Assembly (NCBI GenBank): GCA_945860095.1
Contig: CAMAPP010000004.1
Span: forward strand, 1-50,146
Direction: 5' to 3'
DNA length: 50,146 bases
Source of the DNA: Rhizobium sp. Q54
Lineage (GTDB): Bacteria > Pseudomonadota > Alphaproteobacteria > CADEGL01
The notes below the pieces were generated by a model. That model was not told the origin of the DNA. It did no database searches and was given only the letters and a program-made list of their open reading frames with translations. Made by a program: the position numbers and the translations under genes. Positions within the stretch are counted from its first letter, which is position 1; the number at the start of each line of letters is the position of its first letter. Positions 41,069 to 50,146 of this stretch are shown one piece after another.

Positions 41069-43503
41069 GACCCCTCCTTGCCCGCGCCATCGGCGAATTT
41101 GCGCGCCGCCTGCGCCATCGCGTCGAGGCGCGCCTGGGCGCGGCCATTGACCGTGTCGGGCGGAAAGCGCCCATCCGCGCCTCGCTCGCCCGCTGCCATG
41201 CCGGTCAGCACCTCGATGCCTTGGTCGATGGTCTCGATCGGATAGACGCAAAACAGCCCTTTGTTCGCCGCTTCCGCCACGTCCGCGCGCAGCATCAGGT
41301 GCTTCACGTTCGCGGCGGGAATGAGCACGCCGTGGCCGCCGTCGAGGCCGCGCGCGCGGCACAAATCGAAGAAACCCTCGATCTTTTCGTTCGCTCCGCC
41401 GATGGCCTGGACCTGGCCGAACTGATTGACCGAGCCCGTGACCGCCAAGCCTTGGCGGATCGGCGCGTCCGCGAGCGCGGATAAAAGGGCGTAAAGCTCG
41501 GTCGAGGACGCGCTGTCGCCGTCCACGCCGCCATAGGATTGCTCGAACACGAGACTGGCCTTAAGCGAAAGCGGCCGGTCGGCGCCGAAGCGCTGGCGCA
41601 GGAAACCCGAGAGTATCAGCACGCCCTTGGTGTGGAGCGGCCCGCCCATGGCGACTTCGCGCTCGATATCGACGATCTCGCCCTTGCCGATGGCGACCGT
41701 CGCCGTGATGCGGCTCGGCTTGCCGAACGCGACATCGCCGATGGCCAGGACGGCCAGGCCGTTCACCTGGCCGGTGCGCGCGCCCGCGGTGTCGATGAGG
41801 ATCGTGCCGCGCTCGACTTCTTCTTGCAGGCGCTCGCGGATGCGATCGGCGCGGCGCAGGCGCGCGGCGATGGCTTGGTCGATGTCCTGGCCGGAAACAA
41901 CCGTCGCGTTGCGCTGGTCGGCCCAGTAATCCGCCTCGCGCAACAATCCACCCACGGCGTCGAGCTGTGTCGAGAGGCGTTCGGAATCGCCGGTGATGCG
42001 CGCCGCGCGGTCGATCACGCGCGCCACCGCCTCGCGGTCGAAGGGCTTCAGGGCGTCGGTCTTTATCAGGCCCGCGATGAAGCGCGCGAAGGCCGCAATG
42101 GCGCCATCGTCGCGCTTGATCCTATCCTCGAAATCGACCGGCACCTTGAACAGCTCGTTGAACTCGGGATCGTAGCTGGACATGAGGTAATAAAGATCGC
42201 GTTCGCCCAGCAGCACGACCTTGATGTCGAGCGGAATGGGTTGGGGTTCGAGCGAGCCGGTGCTAACCCCGCCGAAGGCCAGGCCCAGGGGCTCGATGCG
42301 GATTTCCCGGCTGCGCAGGGCGTGTTTGAGTTCGTCCCAGCCGAAGGGCTGCATCAGGATCTTGCGGGCGTCCACGATCAGATAGCCGCCGTTCGCGCGG
42401 TGCAGGGCGCCGGGCAGGATCATGCCGAAATCGGTGAACAGCGCGCCGAACAGCGCGCGGTGCTCGATCTTGCCGAACAGATTGGGATGGCTCGGATTGT
42501 CCTCGTACACCACCGGCGCGCCCGCGGCCCCGGTGTTGTCGATGATCACGTTGACCTTGTAGCGGGCAAAAATATTCGTGGAATTCGGCGCCTCTCCCAT
42601 GCCTGGCTGGGGCGGTCCGCCTTCGCGCGGGCCTTGCGCGCCATCGGGGCGCAACAGGGATTCGGCGTTGTCCACCATGTCGGCTTGCATGGCGTCGAGG
42701 TGCGCGCACACGGCGGTCACGTCGAGGTGGTGTTTTTTCACGTCCTCGACGAGATGGGCGATGGCGGAGGTCGCGATGCGCCGGTTGAGTTCGCGCACGG
42801 CCGCGCGATGCTCGCGTTCCCATTGCGGCATCTTCTGCATGATGATCTGCAGCTCGTCCTGGAGGGTTTCGATCTCCGCGCGGACCGCCTCCTGTATCTT
42901 CGCGTCGAGCTTGGCGAAATCCTCCGGACCCATGACCTCGGTGCCGGACATGGGTGCGAGCGCCAAGCCCGAAGGCGTGCGGATGAGCGCGACATTGCGC
43001 TCCTGGGCCTTTTTCTGGAAAGCGCCGAAGATCGATTCGTGGCGCTCCTTCATGCGCTCTTCGATGGCCTGGCGCTGGGCGCGGTAATCGTCGCTCTCGA
43101 AAGCGGTCGGCAGGACCGATTTCAAATCGTCGATCAGATGTTCCATCTCGGCGCGAAACGGCCGCGCTCGGCCGGTGGGCAGCGCCAGCGTCTTGGGCTT
43201 GTGCGGATCGGCGAAATTGTGGACGTAGCACCAGTCGGGCGGCGCCGGGCGGTCGGCGGCTTGGTGTTCGAGGAAATGGCGCACCATGCGGTGCTTGCCC
43301 GTGCCGGTCGGGCCGAGGGCGAACATGTTGTAGCCCTCTTGGCGCATGCCGACTCCGAAGCGGATGGCTTCGAGCGCGCGCTCCTGGCCCAGCGCCTCGT
43401 CCGCGGGCTTGAGCGTCGCGGTGGTCTCGAAGCCGAGCGCGGCCGGATCGGTGCGGCGGCGCATCTGGTCGGCGGATAGCGGCTTCACGGCCATGGCATT
43501 CAT
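41065..43503 (-). CDS. LonB-like ATP-dependent protease (AAA_32/Lon_C)
   Basis: An 812-residue protein. Walker A is GPTGTGKH (64-71), and a long helical insert follows, as in the AAA_32 Lon-related family. The C-terminal Lon proteolytic domain has Ser664 (GGVDGDSASSTELYALLSALAD) and Lys707 (GGANEKIEGFFDLC), spaced 43 residues apart exactly as in E. coli Lon (Ser679/Lys722). It lacks the Lon N-terminal substrate-binding domain. It probably degrades damaged or regulatory proteins in the cytoplasm. It is coupled to the universal stress protein by a GTGA overlap and preceded by a small metalloprotease gene 12 bases away, forming a proteostasis operon. Confidence 0.9.
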   Translation of the reverse strand: MNAMAVKPLSADQMRRRTDPAALGFETTATLKPADEALGQERALEAIRFGVGMRQEGYNMFALGPTGTGKHRMVRHFLEHQAADRPAPPDWCYVHNFADPHKPKTLALPTGRARPFRAEMEHLIDDLKSVLPTAFESDDYRAQRQAIEERMKERHESIFGAFQKKAQERNVALIRTPSGLALAPMSGTEVMGPEDFAKLDAKIQEAVRAEIETLQDELQIIMQKMPQWEREHRAAVRELNRRIATSAIAHLVEDVKKHHLDVTAVCAHLDAMQADMVDNAESLLRPDGAQGPREGGPPQPGMGEAPNSTNIFARYKVNVIIDNTGAAGAPVVYEDNPSHPNLFGKIEHRALFGALFTDFGMILPGALHRANGGYLIVDARKILMQPFGWDELKHALRSREIRIEPLGLAFGGVSTGSLEPQPIPLDIKVVLLGERDLYYLMSSYDPEFNELFKVPVDFEDRIKRDDGAIAAFARFIAGLIKTDALKPFDREAVARVIDRAARITGDSERLSTQLDAVGGLLREADYWADQRNATVVSGQDIDQAIAARLRRADRIRERLQEEVERGTILIDTAGARTGQVNGLAVLAIGDVAFGKPSRITATVAIGKGEIVDIEREVAMGGPLHTKGVLILSGFLRQRFGADRPLSLKASLVFEQSYGGVDGDSASSTELYALLSALADAPIRQGLAVTGSVNQFGQVQAIGGANEKIEGFFDLCRARGLDGGHGVLIPAANVKHLMLRADVAEAANKGLFCVYPIETIDQGIEVLTGMAAGERGADGRFPPDTVNGRAQARLDAMAQAARKFADGAGKEGS

Positions 43504-43515
43504 TCCCCGGGTGAT

Positions 43516-43911
43516 TCAGTCCTGGTTTTCGATGCGTTCCATGTCCGCATCCGACAGGCCGAAATGATGGCCGATCTCGTGAACGAGGACATGGCGCACG
43601 ACGCGCGCCATGGTCTCCCCCGTCTCGCACCAGTAATCGAGCATCGGCCGACGGTACAGGAAGATCATGTCGAGGTCCTGACGGACATCCTGGGTCGTTT
43701 GCCGGTCGAGCGAAACGCCGCGATAGAGACCCATGAGGTCGAAGGGCGAATCAAAACCCATTTCGGCCAGAGTCTCGTCGTCGGGAAATTCGTCGACCCG
43801 AATGACGACATTCGCGATGCGCACGCGCAGGTGCTCGGGCAGCGTCAGCAGGGCATCCGTCGCGAGCGCCTCGATGTCGTCGAGCGAGGGCGGAGTGGTC
43901 GGTGGCGCCAT
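43516..43911 (-). CDS. metallopeptidase family protein (minimal zincin)
   Basis: A 131-residue protein ending with His111-E-x-x-His115 and Asp121 (VLVHEIGHHFGLSDADME), the zinc motif of the small PF06262-type zincin family. The N-terminal half has FDLMGLYRGVSLDRQTTQDVRQDLDMIFLYRRPM. Function is not established for the family. ATG 43911 is preceded by ATAGGAGGGACTTCG, so the longer frame to 43986 is not needed. It is the first gene of the operon with the LonB-like protease and universal stress protein. Confidence 0.87.
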   Translation of the reverse strand: MAPPTTPPSLDDIEALATDALLTLPEHLRVRIANVVIRVDEFPDDETLAEMGFDSPFDLMGLYRGVSLDRQTTQDVRQDLDMIFLYRRPMLDYWCETGETMARVVRHVLVHEIGHHFGLSDADMERIENQD

Positions 43912-44031
43912 CGAAGTCCCTCCTATCCTCTGAGGTCTCAAGTTCCAGGTACCCGCCGCCTTGCCTCGTGAGGCCGCGGCAACCATGTTCGCTTATATCT
44001 AGGCGTGCGGATGGGCGAAGGGGAGGGGTGC

Positions 44032-44322
44032 ATGGCGCGGATATTGTCGGGCGAGGCGAGGGCGCTGACCCTCGAATCCATCAAGGATTGGCAGGCGGTC
44101 GAGGGCCGCGATGCCATCCGCCGGGATTTCGTCTTCAAGGATTTCAACCAGGCCTTCGGTTTCATGGCGCGCGTGGCGCTCCAGGCCGAGCGCATGGACC
44201 ACCATCCCGAATGGTCGAACGTTTACAACCGCGTCTCGATCACGCTGACCTCGCACGATGCGGGCGGCCTGACCGAGCGCGACGTGAAGCTCGCGCGCTT
44301 CATCGACCAAGCGTCCGTCTGA
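44032..44322 (+). CDS. phhB: 4a-hydroxytetrahydrobiopterin dehydratase
   Basis: A 96-residue pterin-4a-carbinolamine dehydratase with His57, His58 and Trp61 ([15 protein letters not shown]) and His75 ([14 protein letters not shown]), plus [15 protein letters not shown]. It recycles the oxidised pterin of aromatic amino acid hydroxylases and may have a role in moco or folate-type pterin metabolism. ATG 44032 follows GAAGGGGAGGGGTGC; the GTG at 44005 is not needed. No phenylalanine hydroxylase gene is in the window. Confidence 0.92.
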   Translation: MARILSGEARALTLESIKDWQAVEGRDAIRRDFVFKDFNQAFGFMARVALQAERMDHHPEWSNVYNRVSITLTSHDAGGLTERDVKLARFIDQASV

Positions 44323-44334
44323 CCCGCCGGGTCT

Positions 44335-44363
44335 CTCGGTTCTCGGATCTCGGTTCCTCGGAT
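44335..44363. repeat. 14/15-bp tandem duplication between convergent genes
   Basis: CTCGGTTCTCGGAT (44335-44348) is directly followed by CTCGGTTCCTCGGAT (44349-44363). It occupies most of the 50-bp gap between the phhB stop and the class V aminotransferase stop. Confidence 0.6.
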
Positions 44364-44372
44364 CGGGGCTCT

Positions 44373-45593
44373 TCAGATCGCTTCATCGAGCGCGCGGATC
44401 AGGCGCTGGACCTCCTCGGCCGTATTGTAATGGGCGAGGCTCGCGCGCACGACGCCGCCTTGCGGCAAAAGGCCGAGGGCATCGATGAGCCTTTGGGCGT
44501 AATAGTGTCCGGACAGCACGCCGATCTTGTGCGCGGCCAGCTTGGGCGGAAATTCGGACGCTTGGCGGCCTTCGACGGCGAAGGCGAACACAGGCGCGCG
44601 CGCCGTACCCGTCTTGGTGCCGATCAGGCGCACGCCCTTTTTCGTCGAGAGATAATCGTGGAGCGGCTGGGCGATTTCCGCCTCGCTTCGGGCGGCGAGA
44701 TCGAACACGGGTTTCACTTGATCCGCGAAGGGCCGGTTGGTGCCGGGGAAATGCCGCTCGTGCAATGCCGAGATGTAGTCGGCGATGCCGGTCAGCGCGC
44801 CCACGACCTCGAAATCGTAGCCGCCGACATTGAGCTTCAGGGGCAACTCGTCCTCGGCGATGAAGAAATGATTCTGGCCCTTGAGACGGCGCATCAATCC
44901 GCGCTCGACGTACATCATCGCGTGGTGCGGACCGTAAATCTTGTAGAGGCTGCACAGATAGACATCGACACCGAGCGTCTTCACGTTGACGTGCGCATGC
45001 GGCGCGCCCGCGACCCCGTCCGCGCAGACAAGCGCGCCCGCGCCGTGCGCCAGGCGCGCGATTTCCGCCAGATCGTTGAACGTGCCGGTGACGTTCGAAC
45101 AATGCGTGACCGCAACGATGCGCGTGCGCTCGTTCAGCAGGGCCTTGAGGTCGTCGATTTCGAGATCGGCCGTGTCGGGATGGACGCGCCATTCGCGCAC
45201 CAAGACGCCGGCATCGGTCAGCCGCCGCCAGGCGCCGTTGTTCGCCTCGTGGTCGAGATTGGTCACGATCGCTTCGTCGCCCGGCTTCAGAATGGAACGC
45301 ATCGCCTGGGTCAGGACATAGACGTTCAGCGTCGTCGAGTGGCCGATCACGATTTCCTCGACGCCCGCGCCGACAAGCTCGGCCATGCGCGCTTTGGCCT
45401 CGTCGAGCCGGCGCGCGGCCTCGGCCGAGGCGCCGTAAACGCCCTTGGGCTGAACCTGGCACTCGGTCATGAACGCCGTCATGCGCTCGACCACGGATTT
45501 GGGCACCAGCGTGCCGCCCGCGTTGTCGAAATAGCCGAAGCCGTCGTCGAGCTGCGGGAATTGCCGGCGCGCATAGGCGATGTCGAAGGTCAT
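44373..45593 (-). CDS. class V aminotransferase (cysteine desulfurase-like)
   Basis: A 406-residue fold-type I PLP enzyme with the NifS/CsdA-like layout: YFDNAGGTLVPKSVVERM, VIGHSTTLNVYVLTQAM, DHEANNGAWRRL, THCSNVTGTFNDL, CADGVAGAPHAHVNVK, and Schiff-base Lys218 (CSLYKIYGPHHAMM). It belongs to the cysteine desulfurase-like subfamily (VC1184-type), whose real substrate is unclear; no catalytic Cys loop is obvious near the C-terminus. ATG 45593 is preceded by CCGGAGAAGCACC. The frame open to 45809 overlaps the transporter gene. Co-oriented with the EamA gene 25 bases upstream. Confidence 0.87.
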   Translation of the reverse strand: MTFDIAYARRQFPQLDDGFGYFDNAGGTLVPKSVVERMTAFMTECQVQPKGVYGASAEAARRLDEAKARMAELVGAGVEEIVIGHSTTLNVYVLTQAMRSILKPGDEAIVTNLDHEANNGAWRRLTDAGVLVREWRVHPDTADLEIDDLKALLNERTRIVAVTHCSNVTGTFNDLAEIARLAHGAGALVCADGVAGAPHAHVNVKTLGVDVYLCSLYKIYGPHHAMMYVERGLMRRLKGQNHFFIAEDELPLKLNVGGYDFEVVGALTGIADYISALHERHFPGTNRPFADQVKPVFDLAARSEAEIAQPLHDYLSTKKGVRLIGTKTGTARAPVFAFAVEGRQASEFPPKLAAHKIGVLSGHYYAQRLIDALGLLPQGGVVRASLAHYNTAEEVQRLIRALDEAI

Positions 45594-45618
45594 GGTGCTT
45601 CTCCGGTTCGCGCCCAGG

Positions 45619-46560
45619 CTAGGAATGGGTTTCGGCGGCGTCAACGCGGTCACGCCGGCGTGCCGCCGCCTCGCGCTGTACGATATACAGGCACGAACCG
45701 GCGATGATCGCGGCGCCGATGAAGGAATACACCGTCGGCACCTGATCGAAGGCGAAATAGGCCATGAGCGCGACCATGGGCAATTGCGCATAGAGGAACG
45801 GCTGGACATAGCTCGCCTCGGTCAGGGCATAGGCGCGCGTGAGCCCGAGATGGCCGATGGTCGTGCCGGCGCCCACGCCCGCGAGGTATAGCAATTGGCG
45901 CGCATCGACGACTTGCCAGCCCGGACCCAGGCCGATCGCGGGTGCGCCCGTGACGACGAACGCGGTCAGGGGTACGAGATAGATCGTCATGTAGGTCATG
46001 ATGGCGTTGGGATGTTCGGTCCGCGCGAGCAGCTTGACCGCGATCGCCGCCGAGGCAAAGCACAGTGAGGACACGAGCGCGATAAGGCTCACCGGATCGA
46101 AGGTGCCGGCACCCGGGCGCATGATGATCAACATGCCGGCAAAGCCAAGGCCGATCGCGGTCCAGCGGCGCAGGCGCAGCCGCTCGCCGAGAATGGCGCC
46201 TGCGAGCAGGGCGGTGAAGATCGGCGTGGTGAAGGACAGGCTGGTCGCATCCGCCAGCGGCAAGCGCGAAAGCGCCGTGAACCAACTCAGCATGGCGATA
46301 AGGCCGAGAACCGCGCGCACCGTGTAAAGGTCTAGCCGCTTGGTGCCGAGCACGCGCCAGCCTTTCGCCCACACCCAGGGCAACATGAAGGCAAGGCCGA
46401 AGACGCAGCGAAAAAAAGCGATCTCGAAGACGTGAATTTCGGCCGAGATGTGGCGGATGAAGCCGGCTCCGGCGGTGAAGCCCATTGCGGCGAGGACCAT
46501 CCACAAGGGCCCCCGGATGGCGGGGGCTAGGGCGGCGAGACGGGCGAGGAAGTCGCGCAT
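45619..46560 (-). CDS. EamA/DMT-family transporter
   Basis: A 313-residue membrane protein with ten hydrophobic helices in two EamA repeats (residues 15-145 and 160-295): [103 protein letters not shown]. Drug/metabolite family members export amino acids or other metabolites. ATG 46560 is the first in-frame start; there is little ribosome-site signal. It is followed by the class V aminotransferase gene and may export a related product. Confidence 0.88.
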   Translation of the reverse strand: MRDFLARLAALAPAIRGPLWMVLAAMGFTAGAGFIRHISAEIHVFEIAFFRCVFGLAFMLPWVWAKGWRVLGTKRLDLYTVRAVLGLIAMLSWFTALSRLPLADATSLSFTTPIFTALLAGAILGERLRLRRWTAIGLGFAGMLIIMRPGAGTFDPVSLIALVSSLCFASAAIAVKLLARTEHPNAIMTYMTIYLVPLTAFVVTGAPAIGLGPGWQVVDARQLLYLAGVGAGTTIGHLGLTRAYALTEASYVQPFLYAQLPMVALMAYFAFDQVPTVYSFIGAAIIAGSCLYIVQREAAARRRDRVDAAETHS

Positions 46561-46599
46561 GGGGCTCCGGTCGTGCCCGGACTCGCCGGCTGCACCTAT

Positions 46600-46698
46600 G
46601 GCATTATAGGAGCGTTCGCGCCTGTGGCATCATGGGGCGTTCGCGCCCGTGGCATCATGGGGCGTTCGCGCCCGTGGCATCATGGGGCGTTCGCCCCG
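46600..46698. repeat. four-unit 25-bp minisatellite upstream of acetoacetyl-CoA synthetase
   Basis: Two perfect 25-bp units lie at 46626 and 46651 (GGCATCATGGGGCGTTCGCG core). They are preceded by a degenerate 26-bp unit at 46600 and followed by a truncated unit from 46676. Each unit holds a short palindrome GGGCG-TTCG-CGCCC. It fills the divergent gap between the EamA transporter and the synthetase gene and is related to the array at 2440-2543. Confidence 0.85.
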
Positions 46699-46775
46699 GC
46701 CGAAAATGCCGGGTTTTGGCGCGAGATGCGATTGAAGCTCCTCGGATTTCCCGATCCCCGTTCGACATCGAGATC

Positions 46776-48737
46776 ATGGCCATGACCGAAAAACCGCTTT
46801 GGACGCCTTCACCCGCTCGCATTGCGTCCGCCAATCTCACCGCCTTCGCCGCCGCGTATGGCGCGCGCGTGGGACAAGGATTTGCCGATTACGACGCGCT
46901 GTGGCGCCACTCGGTCGAGGCGCCCGAGGCGTTCTGGGGTTTCGTGTGGGAATGGGGCGAGGTCGTGGGCGAGCGGCGCGACTCGCCGGTGATTGCCGAC
47001 AGGGAACGCATGCCGGGGGCGAAATTCTTTCCCACGGCACGGCTCAATTTCGCCGAGAATCTGTTGCGTCGGCGCGACGGCGGGGAAGCCCTGGTGTTTC
47101 GAGGCGAGGACAAGGTCAAGCGCCGGCTGAGTTACGCCGAACTTTACGCCGAGACGTCGCGCATGGCCCAGGCGTTCGCGGCCCAAGGCGTGAAGGCGGG
47201 CGACCGGGTGGCGGGATTCCTGCCGAACATGCCCGAGGCCATCATCGCCATGCTCGCCGCGTCCTCGCTCGGCGCGGTGTGGTCCTCGGCCTCGCCCGAT
47301 TTCGGCGCCCAGGGCGTGCTCGACCGCTTCGGCCAGATCGACCCGACCGTGCTCGTGGCGGTCGAGGGCTATCACTACAACGGCAAGGCACACGATTGCT
47401 TGGCGAAGCTCGGGGAAGTGGTCGCGGGCCTGCCCGGACTCAAGCGCGTCGTCGTGGTGTCCTATACGCGCGCGCGTCCCGCGCTTGATGGCATCGCGAA
47501 CGCCGCGCACTGGGACGATTTCGTGACGCCCTTCGCCGCCAAGGACATCGCGTTCGCCCGCATGGCATTCAACGCGCCGCTGTTCATCATGTTCTCCTCG
47601 GGCACCACGGGCGTGCCAAAATGCATCGTCCACGGCATCGGCGGCACGCTGCTGAAGCATCTCGTCGAACTGCGCCTTCATTCGGACGTGAAATCGGGCG
47701 ATCGGGTGTTCTATTTCACGACCTGCGGCTGGATGATGTGGAATTGGCTGGTTTCGGGCCTCGCCGCGGGCGCCAGCCTGATGCTTTACGACGGCTCGCC
47801 CTTCCATCCCGACGGCAATGCGCTGTTCGACTTTGCCGACGCGGAAAAATTCACCTTTCTCGGAACCTCGGCGAAATTCATCGACGCCGCGGCCAAGGCG
47901 GGCATCGAGCCCCGGCGGACCCATTCGCTGGCGAGCGTGCGCACGCTCGCCTCCACCGGCTCGCCGCTGGTGCCTGAAAGCTTCGACTACATCTACGACA
48001 AGGTGAAACCCGACATCCATCTCGCGTCGATTTCGGGCGGTACCGACATCATCGGCTGCTTCGTGCTCGGCAATCCGACGGGTCCCGTCTGGCGCGGCGA
48101 AATCCAGTGCCGCGCGCTCGGCGTCAAGGTCGATGTCTTCGACGACGATGCCAAGCCCGTGCGCGGCGAAAAGGGCGAATTGGTCTGCACCGCGCCGTTT
48201 CCCTCCATGCCCATCGGCTTCTGGAACGATCCCGGCGACAAGAAATACCGCGCCGCCTATTTCGACCGCTTCGACAATATCTGGTGCCACGGCGATTACG
48301 TATCGCTGAACGCGCACGGCGGGATGGTGATCTACGGCCGCTCGGACGCCGTGCTCAATCCCGGCGGCGTGCGCATCGGCACGGCCGAAATCTACCGTCA
48401 GGTCGAGCGCGTCCACGAGGTCGTGGAAAGCCTGGTCATCGGACAGGACTGGGACAACGACGTGCGGGTGGTGCTGTTCGTCGTGCTGCGCCCGGGCACC
48501 GCGCTCGACGACGCGCTTGGTGCCCGCATCAAAGCGGAGATTCGCGCCAACACCACGCCCCGTCACGTGCCCGCGCGAATCGTGCAAGTCGCCGACATCC
48601 CGCGCACCCGTTCGGGCAAGATCACCGAGCTTGCCGTGCGCGATGTCGTGCACGGTCGGGCGGTCAAGAACAAGGAGGCCCTCGCCAATCCCGAGGCGCT
48701 CGATCTGTTCAAGGACCTGCCCATGTTACAAAGCTAA
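46776..48737 (+). CDS. aacS: acetoacetyl-CoA synthetase
   Basis: A 653-residue adenylate-forming ligase activating acetoacetate ([44 protein letters not shown]; the ACS-type cap). The ATP loop is [19 protein letters not shown]; other landmarks are [67 protein letters not shown] and [14 protein letters not shown] with the catalytic Lys. It feeds ketone bodies or PHB-derived acetoacetate into acetoacetyl-CoA. ATG 46776 or 46782 is the likely start; the open frame from 46485 runs through the repeat array and is rejected. Confidence 0.92.
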   Translation: MAMTEKPLWTPSPARIASANLTAFAAAYGARVGQGFADYDALWRHSVEAPEAFWGFVWEWGEVVGERRDSPVIADRERMPGAKFFPTARLNFAENLLRRRDGGEALVFRGEDKVKRRLSYAELYAETSRMAQAFAAQGVKAGDRVAGFLPNMPEAIIAMLAASSLGAVWSSASPDFGAQGVLDRFGQIDPTVLVAVEGYHYNGKAHDCLAKLGEVVAGLPGLKRVVVVSYTRARPALDGIANAAHWDDFVTPFAAKDIAFARMAFNAPLFIMFSSGTTGVPKCIVHGIGGTLLKHLVELRLHSDVKSGDRVFYFTTCGWMMWNWLVSGLAAGASLMLYDGSPFHPDGNALFDFADAEKFTFLGTSAKFIDAAAKAGIEPRRTHSLASVRTLASTGSPLVPESFDYIYDKVKPDIHLASISGGTDIIGCFVLGNPTGPVWRGEIQCRALGVKVDVFDDDAKPVRGEKGELVCTAPFPSMPIGFWNDPGDKKYRAAYFDRFDNIWCHGDYVSLNAHGGMVIYGRSDAVLNPGGVRIGTAEIYRQVERVHEVVESLVIGQDWDNDVRVVLFVVLRPGTALDDALGARIKAEIRANTTPRHVPARIVQVADIPRTRSGKITELAVRDVVHGRAVKNKEALANPEALDLFKDLPMLQS

Positions 48738-48746
48738 GGCCATGGC

Positions 48747-48804
48747 AAAGCCGAGGCCAAGTCAAAGCCGGCGCCAAGCCAAAGCCGAGGCCAAGTCAAA
48801 GCCG
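48747..48804. repeat. 24-bp direct repeat between aacS and the aminotransferase gene
   Basis: A 24-base stretch beginning AAAGCCGAGGCC is perfectly repeated at 48747-48770 and 48781-48804, with ten bases between. Shorter echoes of GCCAAG occur around it. It fills most of the 107-bp gap. No hairpin terminator is seen there. Confidence 0.8.
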
Positions 48805-48844
48805 ACGCCATGGCCAGGCTGAAGCCAGGAACGAGGAGTTAGCA

Positions 48845-50035
48845 ATGAACACGGTGGAGCCGCGCGGCCGGTTGGGCTTGCGTCCCGCGATCGAGAATCT
48901 GACCCCCCAGCTCATCCGCGAAGTATCGCTCGTCGGCCAGGGGGTGCCCGACGTCATCGCATTGTGGTTCGGCGAGCCGGACCTGCCCACGCCCAAGGTC
49001 GTGCGCGACGCTGCGGCCAAGGCGCTCGCCGATGGGCAAACCTTCTACAATCCCAATCGCGGCATCGCCCCGCTGCGCGAGGAATTGGCCGTCTATAATT
49101 CGCGTCTCTACGGCCGGAAAATCGAGACCGAGCGCGTGACCGTGACGCCGTCCGGCGTGCAGGCGATCATGCAGACGGGGCAAGCGATCATCGATCCGGG
49201 CGACGACGTGCTTGCGGTCGCGCCGCTCTGGCCCAATTGCCGCGAGATCGTCCACATCATGAGCGGCGGCTGCCGGACCATGATGCTCGATTTCAAGGAC
49301 GGGCGCTGGTCGCTCGATCTCGATCGCCTGTTCTCGATGGTGCGCCCCAATACCCGCCTTTTGATGGTCAATTCGCCGAACAATCCGACCGGCTGGACGA
49401 TGACCGGCGAGGAACAAAAGGCGATGATCGAGTTCTGCCGCCAGCGCGGCATTTGGATCATGTCGGACGAGGTTTACGCGCGCCTGGTGTTCTCCGGCGC
49501 CGCCGCCGCGCCGTCCTTCCTAGAACACGCCGATCCCGAGGACCGGGTGATCGTGGTCAACTCGTTCTCCAAGCCCTGGGCGATGACGGGCTGGCGGGTG
49601 GGCTGGCTGGTCCATCCCCCGGCCCTCGCCAAGACCTTCGAGATGCTCGGCGAATACAACATGTCCTGCGCCACGACCTTCGCCCAGCACGGCGCCGTCG
49701 CCGCGCTGAAATTCGGCGAGGATTTCGTCGCCCAATCCGTCGCGCGCTACCGGCAGGGCCGCGACATCGTCCACCAGCGGCTGTCGGCCAATCCACGCGT
49801 GCGCATCGGCCGGCCCGACGGGGCGTTCTATGCCTTCTTCGCGGTGGACGGCATGACGGATAGCCTTAAGGCGGCCAAGGATCTGGTGCTGAAGGCCCAT
49901 GTCGGACTCTCGCCCGGCGCCGCTTTCGGGCCGGAATGCGAAGGCTATCTGCGCCTGTGTTTCGCCAAATCGGCCGAAACCGTCACGACGGCCATCGACC
50001 GCATCGAGGATTTCATCGCCAAGGAGATGAAATGA
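48845..50035 (+). CDS. class I/II pyridoxal-phosphate aminotransferase
   Basis: A 396-residue fold-type I transaminase: ALWFGEPDLPTPKVVRDAA, FYNPNRGIAPLREELAVY, VTPSGVQAIMQTGQAI, MVNSPNNPTGWTMT, SDEVYARLVF and Schiff-base Lys243 in NSFSKPWAMTGWRVGW, with the C-terminal Arg in YLRLCFAKS. It is of the aspartate/aromatic/alanine type; substrate unresolved. ATG 48845 follows AACGAGGAGTTAGCA. Its stop overlaps the next start as ATGA. Confidence 0.92.
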   Translation: MNTVEPRGRLGLRPAIENLTPQLIREVSLVGQGVPDVIALWFGEPDLPTPKVVRDAAAKALADGQTFYNPNRGIAPLREELAVYNSRLYGRKIETERVTVTPSGVQAIMQTGQAIIDPGDDVLAVAPLWPNCREIVHIMSGGCRTMMLDFKDGRWSLDLDRLFSMVRPNTRLLMVNSPNNPTGWTMTGEEQKAMIEFCRQRGIWIMSDEVYARLVFSGAAAAPSFLEHADPEDRVIVVNSFSKPWAMTGWRVGWLVHPPALAKTFEMLGEYNMSCATTFAQHGAVAALKFGEDFVAQSVARYRQGRDIVHQRLSANPRVRIGRPDGAFYAFFAVDGMTDSLKAAKDLVLKAHVGLSPGAAFGPECEGYLRLCFAKSAETVTTAIDRIEDFIAKEMK

Positions 50036-50146
50036 TCGTCGTCGTCTTCGAGGTCGTGCCCAAATCCGGGCGCGCCGCGGATTATTTCGCGCTCGCCGGG
50101 GAATTGCGCGCCGAGCTCGAAACCATCGACGGCTTCGTCTCGGTGG
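50032..50146 (+). CDS. antibiotic biosynthesis monooxygenase (ABM)-domain protein, 3' partial
   Basis: Only the first 38 codons are present. MIVVVFEVVPKSGRAADYFALAGELRAELETIDGF is spread over the first 35 residues and follows the ABM dimeric alpha+beta barrel pattern (beta strand, helix, then IDGFVSV). The ATG overlaps the aminotransferase stop (ATGA), so the two are translationally coupled. ABM proteins range from haem-degrading to quinone-forming monooxygenases, and no more can be said. Confidence 0.65.
   Translation, partial: MIVVVFEVVPKSGRAADYFALAGELRAELETIDGFVSV

Noticed and set aside
46600-46698. Possible CRISPR array
   Set aside because: Units are contiguous with no spacers, and no cas genes are present; it is a minisatellite.

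Overview
The window is GC-rich DNA with dense coding on both strands. It has the look of an alphaproteobacterium, probably Rhodospirillales-like. That assignment is inference, from gene families (TPR/GT41 glycosyltransferase, alphaproteobacterial Tag variant, EutB/EutC, ThpR, LonB-type protease) and from third-position G/C bias. No rRNA, tRNA, IS element, phage gene or CRISPR array was seen. Many genes start with ATG/GTG after a clear GGAGG-type ribosome site, and several junctions are translationally coupled (ATGA or GTGA).

Layout. 1-2.3 kb: the C-terminal 759 codons of a secreted RTX-type calcium-binding repeat protein, followed by a gene-free stretch with a 26-bp minisatellite. 2.7-7.6 kb: gamma-glutamyltransferase with a small ORF, a small membrane protein, then an HpcH/HpaI aldolase, a DUF3830-like protein and an amidohydrolase. 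7.7-23.1 kb: a large catabolic region. It holds a 602-aa acyl-CoA dehydrogenase, three tandem M24 (creatinase/prolidase-fold) paralogues of the ectoine-hydrolase (DoeA/EutD) kind with a cytochrome b561 between copies 2 and 3, two tandem Asp/Glu-racemase-family proteins, a class III aminotransferase, and an overlapping eutB-like/ridA/eutC-like operon. A GST, a D-arginine-dehydrogenase-like flavoprotein and a second acyl-CoA dehydrogenase follow. 23.1-29.8 kb: an MFS transporter, three tandem Rieske oxygenases, a DNA-3-methyladenine glycosylase coupled to the last oxygenase, and a second RidA protein.

29.9-50.1 kb is mostly housekeeping: BI-1 membrane protein, ybbAP/tesA-like ABC-thioesterase locus, GT41 TPR protein, FIST protein, ThpR, LMW protein-tyrosine phosphatase, uracil-DNA glycosylase, universal stress protein, LonB-like protease, minimal zincin, pterin dehydratase, class V aminotransferase, EamA transporter, acetoacetyl-CoA synthetase, class I aminotransferase and the start of an ABM-domain protein.

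The most interesting system is the 9.6-19.9 kb cluster. Its content (M24 hydrolase, racemase-family protein, class III transaminase, EutB, EutC) mirrors the hydroxyectoine utilisation genes eutABCD/doeD. Here, however, the M24 gene is triplicated, the racemase gene is duplicated, a RidA is built in, and no EutE/DoeB deacetylase or ectoine transporter is present in the window. With the adjacent flavoprotein, MFS carrier and three Rieske oxygenases, it may degrade an ectoine-like or other N-containing compound by an undescribed route. That is inference from family content only.

A second theme is short tandem duplications (12-26 bp) at gene boundaries, sometimes carrying stop codons or extending reading frames.
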